Assembly: GCA_928212115.1 (NCBI GenBank)
Contig: CAKMRJ010005412.1
Span: 253,619,314-253,683,313, forward strand
Direction of reading: 5' to 3'
Origin: Lactuca virosa
Taxonomy: Eukaryota > Streptophyta > Magnoliopsida > Asterales > Asteraceae
DNA: 64,000 bases
Below the pieces are notes generated by a model that saw only the letters and a program-made list of their open reading frames with translations, searched no databases and had not been told where the DNA came from. A program made the position numbers and the translations under genes. Positions within the stretch are counted from its first letter, which is position 1; every line of letters begins with the position of its first letter. Below, in pieces: positions 11,194 through 23,663 of this stretch.

Positions 11194-12888
11194 AAACCGA
11201 GATCAGCCATATTTCCTTGCCATTCTTCATTCTTTCTCTCTAGATTTTGCCTTGGTTTGCGTGCCAAATCATATCCCGAAGCCCCCGATATTATTCCCGA
11301 GCCCCGAAGCAAGTTTTGAAGCCCCGAAGATCCCGAGAAGTGCAACTCTCGAGCCGAAGCTCTGCTCGCGAGAAGCTCGGTTTTTGTGAAGATCTTCCAG
11401 GTCTACCGAAGAATACTACTTCTACAAATCGTAGTGCTGTCCGGTTATTTTCTGAACAAGTGAGTGTGTAGTTACTTTCTTCTAACGCATAATTATGAAG
11501 TATTTATTATGAAATACATGTTATGTGTATATTTTGTTTTTATATGTGTGAATGTATATTCACTTTCTTCTATCTCATAGATATGATATATTATCTAGGA
11601 AATATGTGTTATGTGTGTGTGCCTCATCTGTTATGTGGAATATGTATTGAATGAACATGCTATATAGGTTTTAAAACTATGCATAAAAATATATATTTTT
11701 TTATCTACTAATATGTTGGGTAGAACATGGGTAGATAGTTGATGTGTGATAAACAGATGAGAGGCCTCGATGTTGTTGTTGATCTAGTCATCTAGCGGAG
11801 TATGGATGACGACCACGGACTCTTCTAGACAGTCCAGTGGAACACTAGCAGGCTCATAACCTGTAGGTGTTGTGAACGATGTGTTCACCGGTGTACTCTA
11901 TCCCCCTCATGGTTGCCTTTAGGACATCTATTGTTGAGGAAACCCCTTAGCAGTAATGTCCGTCCCGATGAAATTCCTAGATTAGGTCCCTTGAGATAGA
12001 TGTTGTTTTAGGGACGTAAAAGTGAGGATAACGGGAATGGGTAATAGGGTTATTGTTGGTCGGTGAAATTAAATATAATTATTTATTGCGGGTTGAAAAC
12101 CCTATATGCTCACCAGGCTCCCAAGCCTGACCCACTCAATTTATTTGTATTACAGGTAGCGGCGCGAGGGCATAAGATTGATGAATCATCAAGTTGTTTA
12201 TTAGACCAGTTGTTATATGTAACAGTTGCATGGTCTATCTTTTATTGTTTATGTTTTTGGTCTGTTTATCGGAACATGACATCCCGAATATTGTTATAAA
12301 ATGAATATGCATCTCTTGATGAAATGCTTTGATAAACTTTATTTTATCATGTTTTGTTTTTGGGAACAAATTCCGCAACTCTTTTAATCAAAGGATTACT
12401 CTGATTTTATTTAAAAGCATAAATTAAACCGGTCTTTTCTGGCCGAGATTTTGGGGATGTCACACAAACCGATCTAGCAGATCACATAGCATAACATCAT
12501 CCTAACCAGGATACCGACCTAACCGGTCACTAGCATAGCATCATCCTATATACCAGGATACCGACCTTAGCCAGGTCTCTAACACATACCATCCTAACTA
12601 CCAGGATGCAAACATAGCAAAGCAACAACATAACAACGATACCCGGATTACATTCCGATAAAGGGCCGGCCTTGGTGCCTTAGACCCTGTCGATATAGTG
12701 AGGATAACTCACCTCGCAACTGCCGACTGAAAAGATAAGACCGAGCTGCTCCGACCACTGACACGATCTCCACCACTAGCCAACACCAACACTGAACTCA
12801 AAACAAATGCCAATAGTTACCAAAATGCCCCTGGAAGTCAACTGGTCAACCCTTGGTCAAAGTCAAAGTCAAAGTCAACCTCCTGACT

Positions 12889-13226
12889 GACTCTACTCGC
12901 CGAGTCAACCCGATGACTCGTCGAGTCCCCATGCTCAGAACTTCCCCAATCCGCGACTCAACTCGCCGAGTCACCCCGAGACTCGTCGAGTCCAACAACT
13001 CTGAGTCCCCTCGCACTCAACTCACCGAGTCCTCCCTTGACTCATCGATCCACGACTCAACCAGAAGAAGGTTAGGACCTTTCGACCAGACTCGCCGAGT
13101 CCAAGAACAGACTCGCCGAGTCCAAGGCTATCTTCAACCAACTCGCCGAGTTGTTCTTCCAACTCGCCGAGTTCCTGCCCATCTTCAAGCAACTCGCCGA
13201 GTACACCTTTGTGACTCGCCGAGTAC
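12889..13226 (-). repeat. ACTCGCCGAGT palindrome cluster in the 3' LTR
   Basis: About a dozen copies of ACTCGCCGAGT and one-base variants (centre T, or one arm mutated). A second smaller cluster lies at 13802-13913 near the LTR start. Matching clusters are in the other LTR at 27050-27384 and 27965-28070. Confidence 0.92.
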
Positions 13227-13759
13227 CTCTAGATCTTAATCCATACAGAAGCTTTCCAGGCCATGCAAATGATCCAAACCATAGATCTACCCTTCTACAA
13301 CCCATCCATCACGTAAAGTGGCAAACTTTACGTGAATCCAAAGAGATATAAGCATATAACACTCTAGGGTTAGGGTTTGGGACAAGATGGCTTCACCAAT
13401 CACTCAAGAACAGGGACTTTAATGCACTCTAGACCTTCTCCATTCCAGATCTGAGGTAGCAACCCCAGATCTAACCTCCAACTCGAAATATCACAAGTTA
13501 TTCTTTTCCAAATACTCCAAAATGATGAATCTAGATGAACAACAGCCCAAGCAACGAAATAATACCTCAAAAGGAAGCTCCAACATAAGAGAAATCTGAA
13601 TCCTAGCAAAGCCCCTTGCTCCAAGCTTCTTAACTCTCCAAGATCTCTTCCAAAATCTCTTCTCCAAGGTTCAAATGCTCTCAAATCACTCACAAACGCG
13701 CATTAGGGTTTTCTGGACTTCAAGGGAGAGTAAAGAGGCTGGGGAGAGGGTATAATGTC

Positions 13760-13771
13760 CTTTAAATAGGG
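13760..13771 (-). promoter_or_regulatory. TATA-like box of the gag-only family 1 LTR
   Basis: On the minus strand the sequence reads CCTATTTAAAGG, about 200 bases from the LTR start and 30-140 bases downstream of the small palindrome cluster. The other LTR has the same box at about 27917-27928. Confidence 0.5.
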
Positions 13772-13968
13772 CTCATCCTCCGAAATTAGGGTTTTCTCCA
13801 CTCAGCACCAACTAGCTGAGTCTAGCCGCCGACTCGCCGAGTTGGCCACTTAACACGCGACCAGAGCCGCGACCCTACTCGCCGAGTCCACCCATGGACT
13901 CGCCGAGTTGCCCTTTCACATTTACACTTTGAACCCTGAACTTGCACTCCTGAACTCGGGATGTTACA

Positions 13969-14907
13969 ATTTCTCTCCCACTTAAATTAGGCTTCGTCCT
14001 CGAAGCCTGCGGCAACACAACTCCAGAATTACTCTCGCGGTGCACCTCCTGGCATTAACCAGACTAGGTTCCTCAAAACACAACCACCGAAACCCAACTC
14101 TTCCCCTGCGGCGTTCTGACCACCGCCTCAAGCCGGCCACCGACCTCATCCTCAGATAACCACACGTAACAGCCAAGTACCACTCCATGATACTTCACTC
14201 GCTCCAGATCACAACATTCACTTGACTCATACGAGCTTAGAAATAACCCTGAGCCACCGGAATCCCGATATGAGCCCAACTTTATCCACTCCATGCTGAC
14301 AGGATGACACATCCTTCCGCTTCATAGCAACTCCCATGAGTTTTCCTCCGCAATCACATACACATGTTGTACTGGCTCTAGCATCCTCGGGTTGGGAAGA
14401 CCCGACACACTGACAACACCCCCAAACATCCCCCAGGATGAATTACTACTACATACACAAATCCTTGATCAAAATCAAGCTGGGAATCCAAGACTCTATC
14501 CATGCATCCCTTCCGAGCCTCTTGGCCCTGTACCCGCGGAACTCCTTCCGCGACCTCAGCAGACATCCAACCCGGATGTGATTCCATACCACTGCTGCAA
14601 ACACGCTGCTCAATGACCATAATTGGAACACCCCAATCATAACTCCGCACTATTGCTTTCACTTCCGTGAACCTACACTCCCTCTCGGAGCTACATTCTT
14701 TTCCCTTTCCTTACCAAGGAAAACCACTTGGCTGCCTTGACACTTCCACAAGTGCCACGGTGCTCACCCAATACTACACCATTTCCTTATGGCATAACAG
14801 CTATCCCATACACCACACATACTCTGACTCCGCTCGCAGGGACTCTCGAGTCCATGCACTACCTCCACTAATCATGATCAATATCCGGGGCCAGACCTTC
14901 TGATGCT
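13969..14907 (-). other. 3' noncoding interior and polypurine tract of the gag-only element
   Basis: On the minus strand the purine run AAGTGGGAGAGAAAT (within 13969-13983) abuts the LTR. The rest of the stretch shows no pol motif in any frame that I can recognise. It ends at the copia target duplication ATCAC (14908-14912). Confidence 0.8.
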
Positions 14908-14912
14908 ATCAC

Positions 14913-15689
14913 TGATGGGTTTTGAGCATTCTAACACTTCCTAAGTGTACATGCAACCCTAATAACCTTGGATCTATGTTTGTCTAATTATCATGCAAAG
15001 TTGAATTCCAAGGTTATATTCCTATCTAGCATACATGGGGAACAAATTTTAACTTGCATGAAAGATAGAATAACTTACCTTGTTATTGCTTATGATCCTT
15101 GAAACCTTGTGAGCCTAGCACCCCAAGTGTGATGCCTCAAATGCTTCACACAACAACAAATGCTTTTGGAGTAAACTTTTGAGAGAATATTACACTTGAA
15201 AAATCGGCTCTAGCCCTCTTGATTCTTGTGTGCAACCCATTTTGGTGGAGCATGGGTTCTTTATATAGTGTTGACACATCTAGGGTTACACCATGTAAAC
15301 CCTAATGTGTCATGACTCTTCATTTCCATGACCCATGGGTTTGTAACTCCCATGGAGCATCCATGGAGCATCCTATGGGTTTAACCCAACTTGATAATCC
15401 ATGGAGCCTCTTAGCCCACTATACAAGTTATGGATAATTTACATAATCAACCCATATATTTAATTAGTTATCTTTTGATCACTTAATTAATTCTAAATTA
15501 ATTCTTGATCAAACTAATTAAATAATATTATTAATATATTAGAACTTATAATATATTAATAAACCACAAGTGTTATTTCTCTCATTTAGTCTATCCAATT
15601 GCATGGTGCCATGCAACCCAAATGGACCATGCCGGGTCGGGTCAAGTACATACCAGAAATAGTTATGGACTTAGACACCTTATCCAACA
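14913..15689 (-). repeat. Copia element 1, 3' LTR
   Basis: 777 bp with TG...CA ends. On the minus strand a TATATAAAG box lies at about 15260-15268. Nearly identical to the 5' LTR. Confidence 0.96.
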
Positions 15690-16524
15690 GTCTCCCACTT
15701 GGATAAGTCTAATAACTATAACTGCAATACTTCAGGAACCGATCGGCAATCGTAGCTCTTTCAAGGTCTCTCGGAACTGAGAAGATGATGATACGCCATT
15801 TAAGATAAGTGATCATATAATCCTCTGTTCTAGATATCAGCCGAACAAATACATGGAACAATGTCTTACTTATTGTCCAGCAGTTTGTTTCCCGATTTCC
15901 GATTTGTTTGACAAAGAACTTAATTGAACACATCAACTTAGTTCTGACCGGGCCCGGTACATAGGTCAAAACAAAATCATCGAGGGGCCCAGATATCAGC
16001 TTCTAATCCAAGAAGGAACAGATAAACTTCGACTCATATGTTTGTTCTACCACTCATTGAATTATACACAAGAGCACGTTTTATAACATCGAGTTACCAA
16101 TGCGTTTTCGTACAATCAATGCATAACCAACTCATAAGTAACAAATCATATCTCTAGGTTTGAAGACTTATATGATATTACCGTCTCACGATCACTCGAG
16201 ATAAATTCCATGAAGTGATTCCAGTGAGCGTGGGTTGAGTCCAATGCTCAGAACTTATGAGCACTCATGAGTGTTGTAGCCATATCCAACAGCTTAGACC
16301 TCTGCAACCAATCATGACAGTCTTGATTCATACCTACTTCCGACATATGACCGACTGTGGAGGTTCGAATAATATGATATACCAAACATAATTATTCTGG
16401 AAGTCAAAACATGCAAAAGAAATATAGTAAACGATCGACAAGAGATAGCAACACTTTACTCATAAATAAAACACCTTTTATTCATCATCTAATGTCAATT
16501 ACACTTTACAAATTTCAAGGTTAT
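15690..16524 (-). other. 3' noncoding region of copia element 1
   Basis: About 830 bp between the end of the RNase H reading frame and the 3' LTR. No coding potential was recognised. The purine tract lies at its LTR-proximal end. Confidence 0.75.
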
Positions 16525-19500
16525 CTAACTACTAAATCTAATATCATCCTTCAGCCCTATGCTCCGAGCATGCTGGAGATGCTTAACCCGAGTCAGTCCC
16601 TTCGTGAGGGGATCTGCTGGGTTCTCATCCGATGATACCCTCTTTGCCACGAGGAGTCCTTCTTCTATTCGATGTCTGATGAAATGGTATTTTCTGTCGA
16701 TGTGTCTGGATCTCCCGTGATCCCTTGGTTCCTTGGCTAAGGCAACTGCACTTTCACTATCACAGAAAATTTCCATTGGCTCTTTAATAGCTGGTACAAC
16801 TCCAAGGTCTCCAATGAAGTTCTTCAGCCATATCGCCTCCTTTGCTGCCTCGCTAGCTGCTATATACTCTGATTCGCAAGTTGAATCAGCCACTGTCTCT
16901 TGCTTGGAACTCTTCCAAGAAATTGCTCCTCCGTTTAGGTAAAGACCCAGCCTGACTGAGAGCGGAAATTATCCCTATCAGTCTGAAAGCTAGCATCACT
17001 ATACCCTACAACTCTCAAGTCTTCACTCCCACCGAGGGTAAGGACCCAGTCCTTAGTCCTCCGTAGGTACTTGAGGATATTCTTTACCGCAGTCCAGTGT
17101 GCCTTGCCAGGGTTCCCCTGATACCTGCTAACCATGCTCAAAGCAAAGGCTACATCAGGTCGAGTACACGTCATAGCATACATGATCGATCCTACAGCCG
17201 AAGCATAAGGTATTCGACTCATTTCTGCTATCTCAGCCTCAGTACTAGGGCTTTGTGTCTTACTCAATCTGGCATTACTCTGGATGGGTAACTCTCCTTT
17301 CTTGGAGTCCTGCATGCCGAATTCTTCAGCACCTTATCCAAGTAGGTACTCTGACTAAGTCCAATTAGTCTTTTACTCCGGTCTCTCAAGATCCTTATCC
17401 CTAGAATATAGGCAGCTTCTCCTAGGTCCTTCATAGAGAAACACTTCCCAAGCCAGGACTTAACTTCCTGCAGAGTTGGGATGTCATTTCCTATGAGTAG
17501 TATGTCATCCACATACAATACCAAAAAGCTAACTATACTCCCACTAGCCTTGACATATACACAAGATTCATCTTCACTCCTAGAAAAGCCAAATTCCTTG
17601 ACTTTCTCATCAAAGCAAAGATTCCATCTGCGAGGTGCTTGCTTTAACCCATAAATGGATTTCTCAAGCTTACACACTCTATTAGGGTACTCTGTATTGA
17701 CAAAACCCTCTGGCTGACTCATGTAAACATCCTCAGCCAACTTTCCATTAAGGAAAGCGGTTTTGACATCCATTTGCCATATTTCATAGTCATGAAATGC
17801 GGCTATGGCTAACAGAACCCTAATAGACTTAATCTTGGCCACTGGAGAAAAGGTCTCATCATAATCAACTCCCGGAGTTTGTGAGAAACCCTTTGCAACC
17901 AGTCGTGCCTTATAAGTGTGTACATTACCATCCATGTCGGTCTTCTTCTTGAAGATCCATTTGCACCCTACAGTCTTACGACCTGGTACATTCTCAACCA
18001 AGTTCCAAACTTGATTGTCATACATGGACTGTATCTCGCTGTCCATTGCCTCTTTCCACTTGGCTGACTCAAGGCCTGCCATGGCTTCCGCGTAACTGTT
18101 AGGTTCATCCAGACCTATCAGTGTCTCATCACTGATAAGTGTATCACCTTCCGCAGTAATATGGAATCCATAGTAATGCTCAGGTGCATTCCTAACCCTT
18201 GTGGAACGCCTCAGAGGTACAGACTTGTCAATTGGCTCAACAGGAGTTTCCTCCTCAAGTTGAGTGCTAGGGTTTGAAGTTCCTTCACCACTTGACTCTT
18301 GAATTTCTTCAAGGTCAACTTGCCTCCCACTGTCTCCTTGGCTTATGAACTCTCTCTCTCTCGAAAGAAAGCCCTCCTAGCTACAAAGACCACATTCTCA
18401 CTAGGTCTGTAGAAGAGGTAACCAAAGGATTTTGTGGGTAGCCGATGAAAATACACCTCTCACTTCGAGGTTCGAGCTTATCATGAGTCTCGCGTCTCAC
18501 GAAAGCCTCGCAACCCCAAATCTTAATGTGGTCTAGTTTGGGTACTTTACCAGTCCACATCTCATGAGGAGTTTTGGCAACTTTCTTTGTGGGACTAGAT
18601 TAAGGATATGGGCGGCAGTCTCTAAGGCATACCCCCAAAATGAGATTGGTAGCGAAGCTCGACTCATCATGGAACGAACCATATCCAACAAGGTTCGATT
18701 ACGCCTCTCAGCTACACCATTCAACTTCGGTGTCCTGGGAGGTGTCAATTGTGAGACAATCCCACATTCCCTAAGATAGTCGAGGAACTAAGATACTCAC
18801 CACCTCGATCGGATCGAAGCATCTTAATGTTCCTGCCCAATTGATTCTCGACTTCCTGTTTAAACTCTTTAAACCTCTCAAAAGTCTCTGACTTATGCTT
18901 GATTAAGTAGACATATCCATATCTACTGTAATCATCAGTAAAAGTCAAATAATAACGATTAGCATCCCTTGTGGCATGTTTGAAGGGCCCACACACATCC
19001 GTGTGTATAAGATCCAACAAACCTTCACCCCTCTCACAAGAACCTGTGAAGGGTGACTTTGTCATTTTTCCAAGTAAGCATGATTCGCAACTATCATCTG
19101 ACTTTAGGTCAAATGACTCCAAGACTCCATCCTTTTGGAGTTGGCCTATGCGTTTCTTGCTTATATGTCCAAGACGACAATGCCATAATGATGCTTTATC
19201 CAAGTTATTATCATTAACAGAATCAATACACAATACATTATTTCCTAAGTTATCAACCACAGATACAGTTTCATACACATCATCACAAGGTAATGCTTTA
19301 AAATAAAGAACATTATTAAAGAAAGCATTAATCGAACCAACTTCATTATCAAATGAAAAGGTGAAACCTTGTTTATACAATGCATGAAAGGAAATAATAT
19401 TTCTTGCCATTTCTGGCGAATAACAACATTTATTCAAATCTAAACTAAACCCACTACTTAGCGATAAAGTATAAACTCCAATCTTGGTGACAGGTAAAGC

Positions 19501-19745
19501 TTTCCTATTCCCCATGATTAAGTTTATTCTTCCATGCTCCACATTCTCACTTCTTCTTAGTCCCTGCAAATCAGAACATATATGAATACCACAACCGGTA
19601 TCAAGGACCCAAGAGTTAGAATGGGGTGAGTTATTAGATAAGATAGTGTAAATACCTGCATGGTTGGGTTTAACTTTCCCATCCTTCACATCTTGCTGGT
19701 ACTTTGGGCAGTTCCGCTTCCAATGTGACTTTTCATGGCAATAGA
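16525..19745 (-). pseudogene. Copia element 1 pol: protease, integrase, reverse transcriptase, RNase H
   Basis: On the minus strand, 19689-18745 carries an aspartic protease site (WVLDTGCGIH), the integrase zinc region (WHCRLGH ... CESCLLGK) and the first two core acidic residues (IHTDVCGP; RSDRGGEY). The third (NGVAERRN) is in a second frame at 18748-18533. 18082-17264 is reverse transcriptase with the LYVDDILL catalytic motif, 17315-16935 the connection to RNase H, and 16893-16525 RNase H (DSTCESEY, FCDSESA). Frame breaks fall near 18785, between 18533 and 18082, near 17300 and near 16935. These would stop a normal polyprotein. LTR age is low for so many breaks, so either a defective parent was mobilised in trans or some are sequence errors. 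Confidence 0.93.
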
Positions 19746-20558
19746 AGCATTCAGCCTCTTTAGGGTCAGAGGAAGGAGTGACAAAACCTTTCTTGGTTCC
19801 ACTTGAAGAAGAGCCATCAAGGGTCCTAGCCTTGGTACCCTTCGAAGAGCTCTTCCTCTTCTTCCTCTACCTTTCCCGATTGCCAAAACCGGGGCGGAGT
19901 TTGGAGTAGGAGTGTTAACAACCGACTTACCCTTAAGACCTGTTTCTGCGGTCTTGAGGAGTCCCTGAAGTTTGCTGAGTGTGACCTCTTCCTTATTCAT
20001 GTGATATGTCATGCGGAATTGATCATAGCACGATGGTAAGGAGTGCAAAATGATATCTATTGCAAGCTCCTCAGGGAAGTTCACATTAAGCTTCAGCAAC
20101 CGATCCACATACCTTTGCATTTTCTGCATGTGGCTCGTGACGGATTCCCCGTCCTTCATCATGGTTGTTATGATAGAGCATATGATTTCATACCTCTCTT
20201 GTCGTGCACTTTGATGGTATCTTTCCATCAGATCTTGGTGCATTTCAAAAGGGTAGAAGTCCTCATAGGACTTTTGGAGTTCCGCTGTCATGGTGGCCAA
20301 CATGATGCATGCCACTTTTGTAGCATCCCTTTCATGTGCCCGGAAGTCAGCGATCTCCTGGGGAGTTGCAGTGGTCTCATCAATCTCCTTAAGCTCCTTG
20401 TCAAGGACATATTCTTTGTCCTCGTAGCGGGTAATCATCCTGATGTTTCTGATCCATTCATTGAAGTTGGATCCATCAAAAGTGACTTTCCCACACAAGT
20501 TCATAAGGGTAAAGGAGCCATTAGGATTAGAGCCAGAAGCAGCATTGTTTGAAGACAT
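19746..20558 (-). pseudogene. Copia element 1 gag (UBN2-type) with zinc knuckle
   Basis: The ORF starts MSSNNAASGS and shows the copia Gag core of plants (FDGSNFNEWIRNIR; PSCYDQFRMTYHMNK). Gag packages the RNA into cytoplasmic particles. A one-base frame change near 19860 puts the CX2CX4HX4C knuckle (CFYCHEKSHWKRNC, about 19700-19745) in the frame of protease. The visible core is about 230 residues. No promoter of its own; translation would come from the LTR transcript. Confidence 0.9.
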
Positions 20559-21980
20559 CTGAAAGAAGAGAACAAGATTAGTTTAGATATTAAGAGAGTC
20601 CTTAATAAAACACCCAAATGTAATATTAAGGCTAGGATCCAATCACAATATATTATAACTTAGAAGAGGTATGCCGTAATCCAAGCTATAACATATTTGA
20701 AAGGTAGGTGAATGACGATTCACCAATTTCCACCATGAAAAACGAAATATAAATATTAGGTTTTTAATTGGTTCTTAGAAATTCCTAGATTCTTTGAGAT
20801 TCAATGAACTTTTCAAAGGCATGTTTCAATCTCGAGTGTGCCCTCCAAGTTTTGTGACTGGGATACCGAGGATCACAAAATGAGGTGTGAAGTAACCATG
20901 CAAATCACTTGGTACCCTCAAAGTTTATCACTCAATCGATGTGCCGGTAAACCACACACGCTCCACCGATGCTATGGTAAACCTTAAGTCACCCTTTACC
21001 TACCTTGTTAAGTCCAAGTTAGTGTGCTGGTTAACCACACACGCTCCACCAACGACTTAAACAAAGTGTAAAGTGTAATTTCATGGATTAGCACCTTATT
21101 CACATTTTTCCTAAAGTAACTAAAATTGGGAATTTAATAAAAGCATTTAGTTACTTTATAATATTCATCATACTTTTAATGAGAATTTATAAGTCCTTGT
21201 CCTACCTGTTCGGCTAACGACCCTCCACCGATCAAGGAAGCGGTGGGTGAGAGTGGACACCCATTAAGTTGCCATTTTATAGGCAACAACCTTATACCCC
21301 CCTTATAGACCGGCTTCGTGAATGAGGCGTACTAGCGGTAAGACGACTTGATCTTATACATATATATATTAGTAACTTATAATATTATAACGTATAAGGG
21401 TTGAATTTTAACTTTTAAAATTCTAAGGGTTGGAACTAAAGTTTTAATCAAGACTTTACTTGTTCCAAAACTTGAGGGCAAGTTTTGTAAACTTCAAAAA
21501 CTTTTCATTTCTTATAACTTATGAATTAATTGAGTAATAAAAATGAAGACTCTTCATTTTTATAACTCTTGTGTTCTTTTAATGGCTTTAATAAAAGTGA
21601 GACTTTTGGTTTTCCATAACTTGAGAACAAGTTATGGACTCGATTAAAACACATTATGATCATGAATTAAACTACCATGAAGGTTACAAACAATTCCTAT
21701 GATCATCTAATCTTCATAAGTTCAAGAACATGAATATTAACACTTTCAAGAATCAAAAATTACACTTAAAAAAAAAACTCGTAATTTTGATAATTGCCAT
21801 TGTAAATGGATTAGCATAAACATTACACCATCTAAAACAAGTTTTAAAACATCAAAACAGTTTAGGGTAATGTTTCTAGTCCATTTCCAGCAACAAATGT
21901 GCAAACTTTCATACGAGCAGAAAACAGAAAAACGATTTTTTTTCAAGCAGTTTGCACAAAAAAAAAACAACAAACAAACC
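20559..21980 (-). other. 5' leader of copia element 1
   Basis: A 1.4 kb untranslated leader lies between primer site and gag. It is AT-rich with homopolymer runs and has no ORF of note. A leader this long is unusual but known in large plant copia elements. Confidence 0.7.
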
Positions 21981-21982
21981 TA

Positions 21983-21995
21983 GGCTCTGATACCA
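21983..21995 (-). other. Primer binding site (initiator Met tRNA) of copia element 1
   Basis: The minus strand reads TGGTATCAGAGCC, complementary to the 3' end of plant initiator methionine tRNA, one base from the 5' LTR. Confidence 0.93.
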
Positions 21996-21996
21996 C

Positions 21997-22774
21997 TGAT
22001 GGGTTTTGAGCATTCTAACACTTCCTAAGTGTACATGCAACCCTAATAACCTTGGATCTATGTTTGTCTAATTATCATGCAAAGTTGAATTCCAACGTTA
22101 TATTCCTATCTAGCATACATGGGGAACAAATTTTAACTTGCATGAAAGATAGAATAACTTACCTTGTTGTTGCTTATGATCCTTGAAACCTTGTGAGCCT
22201 AGCACCCCAAGTGTGATGCCTCAAATACTTCACACAACACCAAATGCTTTTGGAGTAAACTTTTGAGAGAATATTACACTTGAAAAATCGGCTCTAGCCC
22301 TCTTGATTCTTGTGTGCAACCCATTTTGGTGGAGCATGGGTTCTTTATATAGTGTTGACACATCTAGGGTTACACCATGTAAACCCTAATGTGTCATGAC
22401 TCTTCATTTTTCATGACCCATGGGTTTGTAACTCCCATGGAGCATCCATGGAGCATCCTATGGGTTTAACCCAACTTGATAATCCATGGAGCCTCTTAGC
22501 CCACTATACAAGTTATGCATAATTTACATAATCAACCCATATATTTAATTAGTTATCTTTTGATCACTTAATTAATTCTAAATTAATTCTTGATCAAACT
22601 AATTAAATAATATTATTAATATATTAGAACTTATAATATATTAATAATCCACAAGTGTTATTTCTCTCATTTAGTCTATCCAATTGCATGGTGCCATGCA
22701 ACCCAAATGGACCATGCCGGGTCGGGTCAAGTACATACCAGAAATAGTTATGGACTTAGACACCTTATCCAATA
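21997..22774 (-). repeat. Copia element 1, 5' LTR
   Basis: 778 bp. On the plus strand it ends CCAATA where the other LTR ends CCAACA, so its terminal dinucleotide is mutated. TATA-like box on the minus strand at about 22345-22352. Confidence 0.95.
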
Positions 22775-22779
22775 ATCAC

Positions 22780-23663
22780 ATCGCGACATACTCATTCCAT
22801 ATCCTCATACAGATCTATCAACACATGCAGAGTCTTCAGCATGACTGGACCGCCTTACCAGGCCTTCAGCCCATCTGGACCACTCTCAGAACCTTCAACA
22901 GGTCTGGACCGCCCTCCAGGGCCTTCAACCCGTCTGGACCGTTCTCCGAGCCTTCGGCCTGACTGGTACGCCCACTGGCCTTCAGTCTATCCGGACCGCT
23001 CAACTAGCATTCATCAACCCGCGTTATCCCTCCAGAAAAACTCTCCCATGCATACTGTTCTAGCCCTCTATGGGTTCCGAACTCTATCTCCACCCTACAT
23101 ATTCAAACCCGGCCTGATCCCAGGCCTTCCACAATCAATCACCCTTGGTCTGCATCCCGCCTCGCCTGTCTGACACTTGCTCATACCAGCCTACGCTCGG
23201 CTGACAGAACCACTGTTGAATCCCAACAGCTAAACAACCTCTCATGCTTATCAATCTTCCGTTGAATTCTCCAATTCTCCCCCACTTAGAGCACTGACTA
23301 TCAACCACCGGTCGCCATCACCGACCTCCCTCAACAACCCTACACAACACAAACCCTTACACGCGAACTGATTCCCACCAGAACGAGCAATCTTCACAAA
23401 TTTACATAACAACACTGATCATCCCGGGCTCGAAAGAAACCCGACCTTCAGTTAACCACTCCTCAGACTGCAGATGCTACCCTACATTCAGACCAAAAGC
23501 CGGATTCCCACTAATAATCCTCATGAATGATAACCAACGAAATTCCCAACACCAGACCCATAACCATACCACAACCCTCAAGGAACAACGAATACAATAC
23601 CAAAAATCACACAGCGAGACTAGCAGATAAACAATACTCCACAATAATCACCAAAAAAACAAG
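22780..23663 (-). other. Interior of gag-only element 1 downstream of gag
   Basis: No pol domain in any frame. It contains the CTGGACCGCC/GCCTTCAGCC minisatellite (22838-22995), related to that in the LTR. The part just after gag is T-rich on the minus strand and intron-like. Confidence 0.75.

Larger units (their letters stand above)
10130..12464 (+). mobile_element. Nested solo LTR (different Ty3/gypsy family)
   Basis: The sequence runs TGTAACGCCC...GATGTCACA and is flanked by CAAAC on both sides (10125-10129 and 12465-12469). There is no interior, purine tract or primer site, so it is a solo LTR of 2,335 bp left by LTR-LTR recombination. Orientation is plus, judged from a TATA box at 11185-11193 and an acceptor-like TTGTATTACAG before GTAGCGG near 12154. 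A 3'-end remnant lies at the same site in the other LTR of the host element, so the insertion predates the host element's last transposition. Confidence 0.9.
9439..13968 (-). repeat. 3' LTR of the gag-only element (carries a nested solo LTR)
   Basis: The LTR is 4,530 bp including a 2,335 bp nested LTR, so about 2.2 kb by itself. In element orientation it has an ACTCGCCGAGT cluster near its start (13912-13802), a TATA-like CCTATTTAAAGG (about 13760-13771), a large palindrome cluster (13226-12889), the nested LTR, a GC-rich minisatellite (10030-9720), and an acceptor-like block ending TTTCAG before GTACTTC (at 9623). Confidence 0.92.
14913..22774 (-). mobile_element. Ty1/copia LTR retrotransposon, nested and degenerate
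   Basis: LTRs of 777 and 778 bp (14913-15689 and 21997-22774) are flanked by ATCAC (14908-14912, 22775-22779). In element orientation they begin TGTTGGATAAGG and end CCCATCA; the 5' copy starts TATTGG instead of TGTTGG. Primer site and purine tract (AAGTGGGAGAC, at about 15690-15700) are in place. By eye the LTRs differ at about eight or nine sites (near 99% identity). The gag-pol interior has all domains in order but several frame breaks. Confidence 0.96.

Noticed and set aside
12889..13226. CRISPR-like array of spaced palindromic repeats
   Set aside because: Repeats are only 11 bases with irregular 10-60 base spacing in a plant LTR; no cas genes and no uniform spacers.
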